Positions 5,815 through 10,800 of a stretch of 10,800 nucleotides of DNA are shown in pieces (positions within the stretch are counted from its first letter, which is position 1; every line of letters begins with the position of its first letter). The notes beneath the pieces were generated by a model that did no database searches, was not told where the DNA came from, and saw only the letters and a list, made by a program, of their open reading frames with translations. Origin of the DNA: an uncultured Simplicispira sp. (GTDB lineage: Bacteria > Pseudomonadota > Gammaproteobacteria > Burkholderiales > Burkholderiaceae_C). The position numbers and the translations under genes were made by a program. Where the stretch lies: contig CAIRYF010000162.1 in the NCBI GenBank assembly GCA_903882725.1, positions 1 to 10,800 of the forward strand, in the 5' to 3' direction.

Positions 5815-8133
5815 TTACAGCGCGGACAGTGCGCCATGCACCTCGTCCGTGGTGAGGATTTCGGTCATCACCACCGGCGCTTTGCCGGGCGCGTACAGCA
5901 CGTACACCGGCACGCCGCTGCGCCCCAACTGCGCCAGCGCGGCGGTGATGTGCGGGTCGCGCCGCGTCCAGTCGGCGCGCAGCAGGGCGACGTTGCGCGC
6001 GGCAAAGCCCTCCAGCACGGCGGCGTTGGCCAGCGTGGTGCGCTTGTTGTATTGGCAGGTGACGCACCAGGCGGCGGTGAAATCGACAAACACCGGCTGG
6101 CCGCTGGCGTTCAGCTCGGCCACGCGCTCGGCAGACCAAGGTTGCCAGGCCGTGGTGGAGGGAGAAGTGCTGGCGGCCAGTGCCGGCATTTCCATCGCTT
6201 GAGTAACATTTTGGCCGATAGCCCCCGCCAGCCATGCGGTGATAGCTAGCAAAACAGTAGCAATCACCCAGCGCGCACGTCCGCGCAGTGTCAGCGCCCA
6301 GACCACGCCACTGCCGGCCACCAGCAGCACCAGCAGCGCACCCGCGCCGTCGATGCCGCTTTGCTGGCCCAGCACCCACACCAGCCAAGCCACGGTGGCA
6401 AACATCGGAAACGCCATGCCACGGCGGAAAGTGTCCATCCACGCGCCGGGGCGCGGCAGCCAGCCGACCACCGCCGGCACCCAACTGGCCGCCAGATACG
6501 GCAAGGCCATGCCCACGCCCAAGGCGACAAACACCAGCAGCGCCTGCGCCGTCGGCATCTCAATGGCAAAACCCAGCGACGCGCCCATGAACGGCGCGGT
6601 ACACGGCGAGGCAATGGCCACCGCCAAGATGCCGGTCAAAAAGGCGTCGGCGGCGGGGTGGCGCAGTTGCAGCGCCGCCAAGCGCCCAGGGGCAAACTGG
6701 CCAAACTCAAACACCCCGGCCAGGTTCAGGCCAATCAGCGTAAACAGCGCCGCCAGCGCCGCCACCACCGCCGGCGACTGCAGCTGAAAACCCCAGCCCA
6801 GCTGCTCGCCCGCCGCGCGCAAGCCCAGCAGCAAACCGCCCAGCGCCACAAACGACAGCACCACGCCAGCGGTATAGGCCAGCCCGGCTTGGCGGTGCGC
6901 GCGCCGGTTGCTGCCGTGTTGGGCAAAGCCCATCACTTTGATGGCCAGCACCGGAAAGACGCAGGGCATCAAATTCAAAATCAAACCGCCCAGCAAGCCG
7001 CCCAGCAGCGCCGTGATCCACACCCGGGTGCTGACGCTGTTAGCGCTGTTAGCGCTGTTGGCTGCTGCGGACGCCGACGCCGACTCTGGCGGCGGGCTCA
7101 GGGCGCGGTTGGCCTCTAGCGCAGCGGCCAGCGCGGGCGAGACCACTGCGCCGGGAGCAGCGGCGCTCCAACGGCCTTCGACCGTGGCCACGGTGCGCCA
7201 CGCGCGCGCGCCGTCTGCTGTCTGCGCCGTAGGGGTCTTGGGCATCTTGGGCGGCGCGGCCAACGCCAGCACCAACGGCAGGTGGCTCAGGCTCTCGCCG
7301 CGCTCGGACGACAGCGGCATGGTGGCCGTCCACACGTCGCCCTGCCATGCCTGCGTCCAGCCGCTGCCCGATTCGGCGGCGTGCTCGATGGTGGCCGGTG
7401 CCTCAGAAAACAGTTGCAGCTGCTGGCCGCGTGCCGCAGCTGGCAAACCGGGCACGCTGATGTGCAACTGCACGCCGTCGGCATCGACACGCGCGCGGCT
7501 GTCGCCACTGAGGGGCTGGGGCTGCGCGGCCTGCGCAGCCGCAAAAGCGCCGGCGTGCAAAGCGGTAGAGCCGCGCAGCGGCAGTTGCAGCGTGAAGTGG
7601 CCTTCTTCGGGGATGCATTCAAGTTTGCAGGCCAGCCACGTAGCGTGCAGGCGCACCGTCAGACTGTCAGCCGCGCTACCCACGCCACCCGCCCCGGCCC
7701 GCAGCGGCGCTTTGAAATTAGGTGCCAATTGCAGCACCACCGGCAGCAGCACCGTGCCGTCGTAGCCGTAGTTGGCCATGTTGTCGACGCGGATTTTTTG
7801 CGGCACCGGCCAAGCGATATCGCCGACATCTGCGCCCTCGGGCAGCGTCCAGGTCAGCTCGGTTGGCAGGCCCGAGTCACCGGGGTTTTTCCAATAGGTG
7901 TGCCAGCCCGGCTGGTGCGTTATTTGCAGCCCCAGCCACAGCGGCTGGCCCGGTGCCACGCCCTGCGGTGCGTGCGCCACCAGCTCGGCGCGCACACGCG
8001 GCGTGCTGAACACGCTGCTGGCTGCAACGGCATCGTTTTTAAGGCCAAATTGGGCGCTAACGCCCGTGGACAAAGCGCTAGCAGCTATTAAAAATAGAGT
8101 AGCCAGAAGGCGTTGAAAGAAGCGGTGCGACAT
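5815..8133 (-). CDS. dsbD: ScsB/DsbD-type transmembrane thiol:disulfide reductase
   Basis: This family carries electrons from cytoplasmic thioredoxin across the inner membrane to periplasmic partners. From ATG 8133 the product has 772 residues: a signal peptide (1-27, cleavage likely after GVSA), a large periplasmic domain with HTYWKNPGDSGLPTE (78-92) and a Cys169/Cys173 pair in WLACKLECIPEEG, and a linker rich in Ala, Ser and Asn (350-368). Then comes a membrane domain with about eight helices (371-640) holding the redox cysteines Cys391 (NLMPCVFPVLA) and Cys511 (ASPCTAPFMG), and a C-terminal thioredoxin domain with CVTC at 690-693. The long N-terminal domain resembles ScsB more than E. coli DsbD, so copper tolerance or cytochrome c maturation are both possible roles. 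An upstream ATG at 8250 would hide the signal peptide behind 39 atypical residues and is rejected. The signal peptide and the last helix are encoded by repeat-like DNA. Confidence 0.93.
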   Translation of the reverse strand: MSHRFFQRLLATLFLIAASALSTGVSAQFGLKNDAVAASSVFSTPRVRAELVAHAPQGVAPGQPLWLGLQITHQPGWHTYWKNPGDSGLPTELTWTLPEGADVGDIAWPVPQKIRVDNMANYGYDGTVLLPVVLQLAPNFKAPLRAGAGGVGSAADSLTVRLHATWLACKLECIPEEGHFTLQLPLRGSTALHAGAFAAAQAAQPQPLSGDSRARVDADGVQLHISVPGLPAAARGQQLQLFSEAPATIEHAAESGSGWTQAWQGDVWTATMPLSSERGESLSHLPLVLALAAPPKMPKTPTAQTADGARAWRTVATVEGRWSAAAPGAVVSPALAAALEANRALSPPPESASASAAANSANSANSVSTRVWITALLGGLLGGLILNLMPCVFPVLAIKVMGFAQHGSNRRAHRQAGLAYTAGVVLSFVALGGLLLGLRAAGEQLGWGFQLQSPAVVAALAALFTLIGLNLAGVFEFGQFAPGRLAALQLRHPAADAFLTGILAVAIASPCTAPFMGASLGFAIEMPTAQALLVFVALGVGMALPYLAASWVPAVVGWLPRPGAWMDTFRRGMAFPMFATVAWLVWVLGQQSGIDGAGALLVLLVAGSGVVWALTLRGRARWVIATVLLAITAWLAGAIGQNVTQAMEMPALAASTSPSTTAWQPWSAERVAELNASGQPVFVDFTAAWCVTCQYNKRTTLANAAVLEGFAARNVALLRADWTRRDPHITAALAQLGRSGVPVYVLYAPGKAPVVMTEILTTDEVHGALSAL
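6206..6262 (-). repeat. Interspersed repeat copy inside dsbD, encoding a transmembrane helix
   Basis: Read on the minus strand: GCTACTGTTTTG, CTAGCTATC, CGCATGG, GGGGGCTATCGGCC, AAAATG. It aligns with the copy at 8037-8104 in the same reading frame with a one-codon gap. Shared blocks are GCTACT, the T-rich run, TAGCT, CGC, GGGC/GGGGGC and CCAA. It encodes about residues 625-643 (ATVLLAITAWLAGAIGQNV), the last membrane helix before the thioredoxin domain. Confidence 0.6.
7036..7062 (-). repeat. 9-nt tandem repeat in the dsbD linker
   Basis: Three units of GCTGTTAGC (plus-strand reading, the third with one change) encode Asn-Ser-Ala repeats at residues 359-366 of the DsbD-like protein. This is the flexible linker between the periplasmic domain and the first membrane helix, where length variation should be tolerated. 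Confidence 0.85.
8037..8104 (-). repeat. Interspersed repeat copy inside dsbD, encoding the signal peptide
   Basis: Read on the minus strand: GGCTACTCTATTTTTAATAG, CTGCTAGCGCTTTG, GGGCGTTAGCGCCC, AATTTGGCC. It has the block order of the intergenic copies and includes codons that are rare in the rest of the gene (CTA, TTA, ATA, ACT). It encodes residues of about 10-32, the hydrophobic core and cleavage site of the signal peptide. It also contains a small perfect hairpin, GGGCG-CTAA-CGCCC (8052-8065). Confidence 0.65.
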
Positions 8134-8203
8134 AGGCTCAATGGGAGCGCCGGGCAGCGCTTTGGTTCCGGTGGGAGCTTCAGAGAGCTCAGGGCAGCCA
8201 AAC

Positions 8204-8265
8204 TGGGCTGCGCACGATGGTAGCGATGCCGCTGGACGGCGCACCTCCATTCACCGCGCAGCCCA
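8204..8265 (-). promoter_or_regulatory. 10-bp inverted repeat in the dsbD leader
   Basis: TGGGCTGCGC (8204-8213) and GCGCAGCCCA (8256-8265) are perfect reverse complements separated by 42 bases. If transcription starts just downstream of the putative -10 at 8270-8275, the first arm would lie at or very near the 5' end of the transcript and the stem could form in the leader RNA about 70 bases before the start codon. A protein-binding pair of half-sites is the other reading. Confidence 0.35.
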
Positions 8266-8269
8266 AGGT

Positions 8270-8298
8270 TTTATGGCCCAGCACCGATGGATAGCCAA
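8270..8298 (-). promoter_or_regulatory. Possible dsbD promoter
   Basis: On the minus strand TTGGCT (8298-8293) and CATAAA (8275-8270) are spaced by 17 bases; each matches four of six consensus positions. The -35 overlaps the T-rich tail of the repeat copy at 8295-8347, so the repeat may contribute part of the promoter. Confidence 0.3.
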
Positions 8299-8347
8299 AA
8301 CAGCCTCTGGCCCTTGTGCAAGCTGCGGTTGTAGCTAAGTTTTTTGC
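8295..8347 (-). repeat. Interspersed repeat copy downstream of cbpM
   Basis: Read on the minus strand: GCAAAAAACTTAGCTACAAC, CGCAGCTTGCAC, AAGGGCCAGAGGCTGTTTTG. Over 43 positions it aligns without gaps to the copy at 9763-9827 with roughly 30 identities, including TAGCTA, CGCAG, AAGGGC and TTTT. It begins 10 bases after the cbpM stop. A short GCAGC/GCTGT stem followed by TTTT could also serve as a weak terminator for cbpA-cbpM. Confidence 0.7.
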
Positions 8348-8356
8348 GTGCCGCTG

Positions 8357-8695
8357 TTATTCCGGTCCAGCTTGCTCGCCTTGCAGTTGTGCCACGCGCC
8401 GGCGCAGTTGGGCGACTTCTTCCATCAGGTCGGCAGTCAGTGCGGCCAGATAGGGGTCGGCGTCAAAGTGGCTTTCCAGTTGTGCAATGCGCCGGGCGCG
8501 CACCACGGTGGTGCTGGTAAAGCGCCATTGGCTGCTGTGGCCCTCGGCGCTGGCAGCTTCAATCACGCCAGCGGCAACGTGTTGGCTGACCCAGTCTGGG
8601 GCGCGGCCGCAGGCGTGTGCCAAGTCTTGCAGCGACAGGGCGTGCTGCTCTAGCAGCTCGCCCCATTGCACGGGCAGGTGAAAGGCGTGGGTCAT
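8357..8695 (-). CDS. cbpM: Chaperone modulator CbpM
   Basis: The product of 112 residues directly follows and overlaps the DnaJ-class gene by four bases (ATGA), the arrangement of cbpA-cbpM. In E. coli CbpM binds the J-domain of CbpA and inhibits its co-chaperone activity. The protein looks like a MerR-type helical fold. Residues 18-60 (HALSLQDLAHACGRAPDWVSQHVAAGVIE, then SSQWRFTST) fit the winged-helix part; 65-76 (VRARRIAQLESH) and the helix ALTADLMEEVAQLRRRVAQLQGE (85-107) form the typical C-terminal helical part. Overall similarity to E. coli CbpM is modest, so context carries part of the call. The frame is open further upstream inside cbpA, but that longer version is only the overlap of reading frames. 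Confidence 0.85.
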   Translation of the reverse strand: MTHAFHLPVQWGELLEQHALSLQDLAHACGRAPDWVSQHVAAGVIEAASAEGHSSQWRFTSTTVVRARRIAQLESHFDADPYLAALTADLMEEVAQLRRRVAQLQGEQAGPE

Positions 8696-9690
8696 GGCTG
8701 GGCTCCTACAGCGCGTGGGTTGAAGGTGGGAAAGGCTTTGGCCAACGCGGCGTAGGCCGCGCGCGCGCTGTCGGTGTCGGCGCTGGGCTGTGCAATGGTC
8801 AGTTCCAGATACAAATCTCCCGGCAAATCGCTCGGGGGCGAGGCCGGAATGCCGCGCCCCTTCAGGCGCAGCTTGCGCCCGGCGCGCGAGTGCGCTGGCA
8901 CCGTCACTTCGACCGTGCCGGTCGGCAGCTCGACCTCGATGCTGGCACCCAGCGCGGCTTCCCACGGCGCTAGGGGCAGCGTTTGGTAGATGTCGCGGCC
9001 CTCGGCGCGCCAGCGCGGGTGCGGGGCAAAGCGCACTTCCAAAAACAAATTGCCCGCCGCCGCACCGCCGCTGCCGGGCGAGCCTTGGCCGACCAAGCGG
9101 ATCAGCTGGCCCTCGCGCACGCCCTTGGGAATTTTGACTTGCAAGCTGCGCTCGTTGGGCACGACGTGGCCGCTGGCGTCCAGGTGCGCGCCGCGCAGCG
9201 TGATGGTGCGTTCGCTGCCGTGGTAGGCGTCCAAAATATCGAGCTCAATTTTGGCGTGGTGGTCTTCGCCGCGCTGCGCCGCTGGCGCACTGCCCGCGTG
9301 GCCGTGGCTGCGCTGCCGGGCGCTGCGGCCAAACAGTTGCTCAAAAAAGTCGCTGTATTCCCCCGCGCCCATGCCTGCGCCCGCGTCCGCGCCAGAGAAT
9401 TCAAAGCCCGCATCCCAGTTCGGTGGTGGCCTAAATCCACCGCCACCGCCACCACCACCGCCACCGCCGCGCTGTGCCTGCGCGCCCAACGAGTCGTAGG
9501 CGGCGCGTTTTTCGGGGTCAGACAGCACGGCATTGGCCTCGTTGAGCTCGGCCATGCGCGCGCCCGCGTCCGCTTCTTTGCTGACATCGGGGTGGTATTT
9601 GCGCACCAGCTTGCGAAAGGCTTTTTTGATCTCGTCAGCGCTGGCCGTTTTCTCGACGCCCAGCACCTTGTAATAGTCTTTGAAGTCCAT
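8692..9690 (-). CDS. cbpA: DnaJ-class co-chaperone CbpA
   Basis: The product of 332 residues is a class II (zinc-finger-less) Hsp40. A J-domain at 1-67 includes the HPD motif (33-35) that stimulates DnaK ATPase. A Gly/Phe region holds a run of 11 Gly (75-85) and EYSDFFEQLFG (111-121). Two C-terminal substrate-binding domains (about 143-300) contain LQVKIPKGVREGQLIRL (183-199) and SRAGRKLRLKGRG (268-280). No CxxCxGxG repeats are present, which separates it from DnaJ. Pairing with cbpM supports CbpA; E. coli CbpA is also a curved-DNA-binding nucleoid protein. The ATG has AGGAG 9 bases upstream. I found no clear heat-shock (sigma-32) promoter in the region before it. It is divergent from glmS. 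Confidence 0.95.
   Translation of the reverse strand: MDFKDYYKVLGVEKTASADEIKKAFRKLVRKYHPDVSKEADAGARMAELNEANAVLSDPEKRAAYDSLGAQAQRGGGGGGGGGGGFRPPPNWDAGFEFSGADAGAGMGAGEYSDFFEQLFGRSARQRSHGHAGSAPAAQRGEDHHAKIELDILDAYHGSERTITLRGAHLDASGHVVPNERSLQVKIPKGVREGQLIRLVGQGSPGSGGAAAGNLFLEVRFAPHPRWRAEGRDIYQTLPLAPWEAALGASIEVELPTGTVEVTVPAHSRAGRKLRLKGRGIPASPPSDLPGDLYLELTIAQPSADTDSARAAYAALAKAFPTFNPRAVGAQP
9438..9470 (-). repeat. GGN codon run (poly-Gly) in cbpA
   Basis: Eleven consecutive Gly codons (plus-strand reading CCACCGCCACCGCCACC...) encode the start of the Gly/Phe linker. The mix of GGT and GGC codons means it is not a pure homopolymer and is unlikely to be an assembly artefact. Linker length is expected to vary between strains. 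Confidence 0.85.
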
Positions 9691-9762
9691 GCCAGAAATC
9701 TCCTGAAGCGGGTGTAGGTTCTTGTCCCACTCTACGCCTATGGCTGTAGCGGGTTGTTTGGT

Positions 9763-9827
9763 GGCTATTTTTTGCTATTGAATAAATAGCTATAAGCGCA
9801 GGTATCTAAAGGGCTACAGTCATTTTT
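9763..9827 (+). repeat. Interspersed repeat copy between cbpA and glmS (best copy)
   Basis: The blocks are GGCTATTTTTTGCTATTG, AATAAATAGCTATAAGCGCA, GGTATCTAAAGGGCTACAG, TCATTTTT. It is the most AT-rich stretch of the window and shares the ordered blocks TAGCTA, AGCGCA, AAGGGCTA and TTTT with four other places. It lies between the divergent cbpA and glmS genes, so it may carry promoter elements or be neutral. From memory similar elements are frequent in Comamonadaceae genomes, but I cannot check this here. Confidence 0.7.
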
Positions 9828-9840
9828 CATCAAAATGATG
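9828..9840. other. Small inverted repeat upstream of glmS
   Basis: CATCA-AAA-TGATG is a perfect 5-bp inverted repeat with a 3-base centre, directly after the interspersed repeat and 83 bases before the glmS start. It could be a short operator or chance. Confidence 0.2.
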
Positions 9841-9922
9841 CGGCTATTGGACTTGGCCCGCTGTCGGCGGAGATCTGAGCCAACCCCCTACCATGGCGCC
9901 AATCTTTGATTGGAGCTTGAAT

Positions 9923-10800
9923 ATGTGCGGCATTGTTGGGGCAGTTTCATCACGCAATATCGTGCCGGTGTTGGTACAGGGTTTGCAGCGGCTGGAGTAC
10001 CGGGGTTACGACTCTTGCGGCGTGGCCATCCATGCGCTGGACAGCGCCGGCCAGCCCGCTGGCTTGCAGCGCGCGCGCAGCACGGCACGGGTGTCGCAGT
10101 TGATGGAGCGCATTCAGAGCGAGCACCTTGCATCTGGCACCGGCATTGCCCACACCCGCTGGGCGACGCACGGCGCGCCGCTTGAGTGCAACGCGCACCC
10201 GCATTTCAGCTACGGCGCTGGGGCTGGCGCTGACGGCCTGGTGGTTGGCCACGTGGCGCTGGTACACAACGGCATCATCGAGAACTACGAAGCCCTGCGC
10301 GCCCAGTTGCAAGCTGCTGGCTACCGCTTTGCCAGCCAGACCGACACCGAAGTCATCGCCCATTTGGTCGATAGCCTGTATGGGGGCAATTTGCTGCAAG
10401 CGGTGCAGGCGGCGGTGGCGCAGTTGCGCGGTGCGTTTGCCATTGCGGTGATGCACAAGGACGAGCCCCAGCGCGTGGTCGGTGCCCGGGTGGGTTCGCC
10501 GCTGATTTTGGGTATTGGCAATGGCGGCCAAATGGATGGCCAAGTTGATGGCCAGGTCGGCAGCGAGCATTTTTTGGCCAGCGACGCCATGGCGCTGGTC
10601 GGCGTGACCGACCAAATTGTCTATCTGCAAGAAGGCGACATCGTGGATTTGCAGCCGGGCTGTTATGCGATCACGGATCACAACGGCCATGTGCTCAGTG
10701 CCCAGCAGCGCCCAGTGCGCACGGTGCAAGCGCACAGCGGCGCGGCCGAGTTGGGGCCGTATCGGCACTATATGCAGAAGGAAATTTTTGAGCAGCCGCG
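9923..10800 (+). CDS. glmS: Glutamine--fructose-6-phosphate aminotransferase, N-terminal part (partial)
   Basis: GlmS makes glucosamine-6-phosphate from fructose-6-phosphate and glutamine, the first step toward UDP-GlcNAc for peptidoglycan and lipopolysaccharide. The window holds 292 codons: the glutaminase (Ntn-hydrolase) domain and the start of the linker. Cys2 (MCGIVG) is the nucleophile after Met removal, which fixes the start at ATG 9923; an in-frame ATG at 9893 would block it. GGAG lies 7 bases upstream. Other marks are [11 protein letters not shown] (23-33), [10 protein letters not shown] (77-86), HNGIIENY (115-122), TDTEVIAHL (140-148) and the conserved [11 protein letters not shown] at the edge. 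The isomerase SIS domains are outside. Between LILGIG and HFLASD the protein has an insert, [16 protein letters not shown], encoded by a 12-nt tandem repeat. No glmS ribozyme sequence is recognisable upstream. Confidence 0.96.
   Translation, partial: MCGIVGAVSSRNIVPVLVQGLQRLEYRGYDSCGVAIHALDSAGQPAGLQRARSTARVSQLMERIQSEHLASGTGIAHTRWATHGAPLECNAHPHFSYGAGAGADGLVVGHVALVHNGIIENYEALRAQLQAAGYRFASQTDTEVIAHLVDSLYGGNLLQAVQAAVAQLRGAFAIAVMHKDEPQRVVGARVGSPLILGIGNGGQMDGQVDGQVGSEHFLASDAMALVGVTDQIVYLQEGDIVDLQPGCYAITDHNGHVLSAQQRPVRTVQAHSGAAELGPYRHYMQKEIFEQP
10529..10561 (+). repeat. 12-nt tandem repeat in glmS
   Basis: CAAATGGATGGC and CAAGTTGATGGC are followed by the partial unit CAGGTCGGC. They encode [11 protein letters not shown] at residues 203-213, a surface loop of the glutaminase domain. 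The insert keeps the frame. Confidence 0.75.

Larger units (their letters stand above)
8134..8356. other. Intergenic region between cbpM and dsbD
   Basis: This stretch of 223 bases holds the end of the cbpM transcript and the leader of dsbD, both on the minus strand. It contains an interspersed repeat copy next to the cbpM stop (8295-8347), a promoter-like pair (8270-8298), and a 10-bp inverted repeat (8204-8213 with 8256-8265). A short GAGCT/AGCTC inverted repeat lies at 8175-8190. I see no open reading frame worth reporting. Confidence 0.6.

Noticed and set aside
5784..5837. Longer start of the CoA-binding protein at 5837
   Set aside because: It overlaps the end of dsbD and lacks family similarity, while ATG 5783 has a GGAG at good spacing.
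6361..7119. 252-codon plus-strand frame rich in Gln, Arg and His
   Set aside because: It is antisense to the dsbD membrane domain; its composition is what the complement of hydrophobic codons gives.
8134..8250. Longer dsbD start at ATG 8250
   Set aside because: It adds 39 residues unlike the family and would bury a clear signal peptide beginning at ATG 8133; the region also holds the likely leader.
9893..9922. In-frame ATG upstream of glmS
   Set aside because: GlmS needs Cys as residue 2 to become the N-terminal nucleophile; only ATG 9923 gives this.
9691..9922. glmS ribozyme or heat-shock promoter in the cbpA-glmS gap
   Set aside because: No ribozyme core sequence is visible, such ribozymes are known mainly from Gram-positive bacteria, and no CTTGAA/CCCCAT pair was found for cbpA.

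Overview
This 10.8 kb window is a gene-dense, GC-rich bacterial chromosome segment. The gene content, codon use and protein sequences suggest a betaproteobacterium of the order Burkholderiales, probably Comamonadaceae-like. That placement is inference, because no rRNA or tRNA lies in the window. I see no phage, insertion sequence, integrase, CRISPR array or RNA gene.

Layout. (1) 1-736, minus: the N-terminal part of a long-chain fatty-acid CoA ligase (fadD), cut by the window edge. Its upstream region holds a perfect 14-bp palindrome. (2) 1077-4420, plus: a GNAT acetyltransferase, then a CorC/YbeX-type CBS-domain protein whose stop codon overlaps the start of apolipoprotein N-acyltransferase (lnt). 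This keeps the corC-lnt pair known from E. coli. (3) 4417-5317, plus: a compact toxin-antitoxin module, a DUF1778/TacA-like antitoxin directly abutting a TacT-like GNAT toxin. A promoter-like sequence overlaps the lnt stop codon, and a perfect 14-bp palindrome lies between its -35 and -10. (4) 8133-5331, minus: a large ScsB/DsbD-type transmembrane thiol-disulfide reductase, then a small CoA-binding (YccU-like) protein. (5) 9690-8357, minus: the DnaJ-class co-chaperone cbpA and its modulator cbpM, overlapping by ATGA. (6) 9923-10800, plus: the N-terminal glutaminase part of glucosamine-6-phosphate synthase (glmS), divergent from cbpA and cut by the window edge.

Most genes are housekeeping: fatty-acid activation, lipoprotein maturation, periplasmic thiol reduction, chaperone function and amino-sugar synthesis. 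The toxin-antitoxin module is the only clearly accessory unit.

The least ordinary signal is a degenerate interspersed repeat of about 50-65 bp. Its order of blocks is an AT-rich head, a TAGCT block, an AGCGC block, a variable spacer, a GGGCTA block and a T-rich tail. I see two intergenic copies (9763-9827 and 8295-8347), two copies inside dsbD read in the same frame (8037-8104, encoding the signal peptide, and 6206-6262, encoding a transmembrane helix), and a weaker copy inside lnt (3193-3254). Several short in-frame tandem repeats also occur: PDQ in the toxin, NSA in DsbD, a 12-nt unit in glmS and poly-Gly in CbpA.
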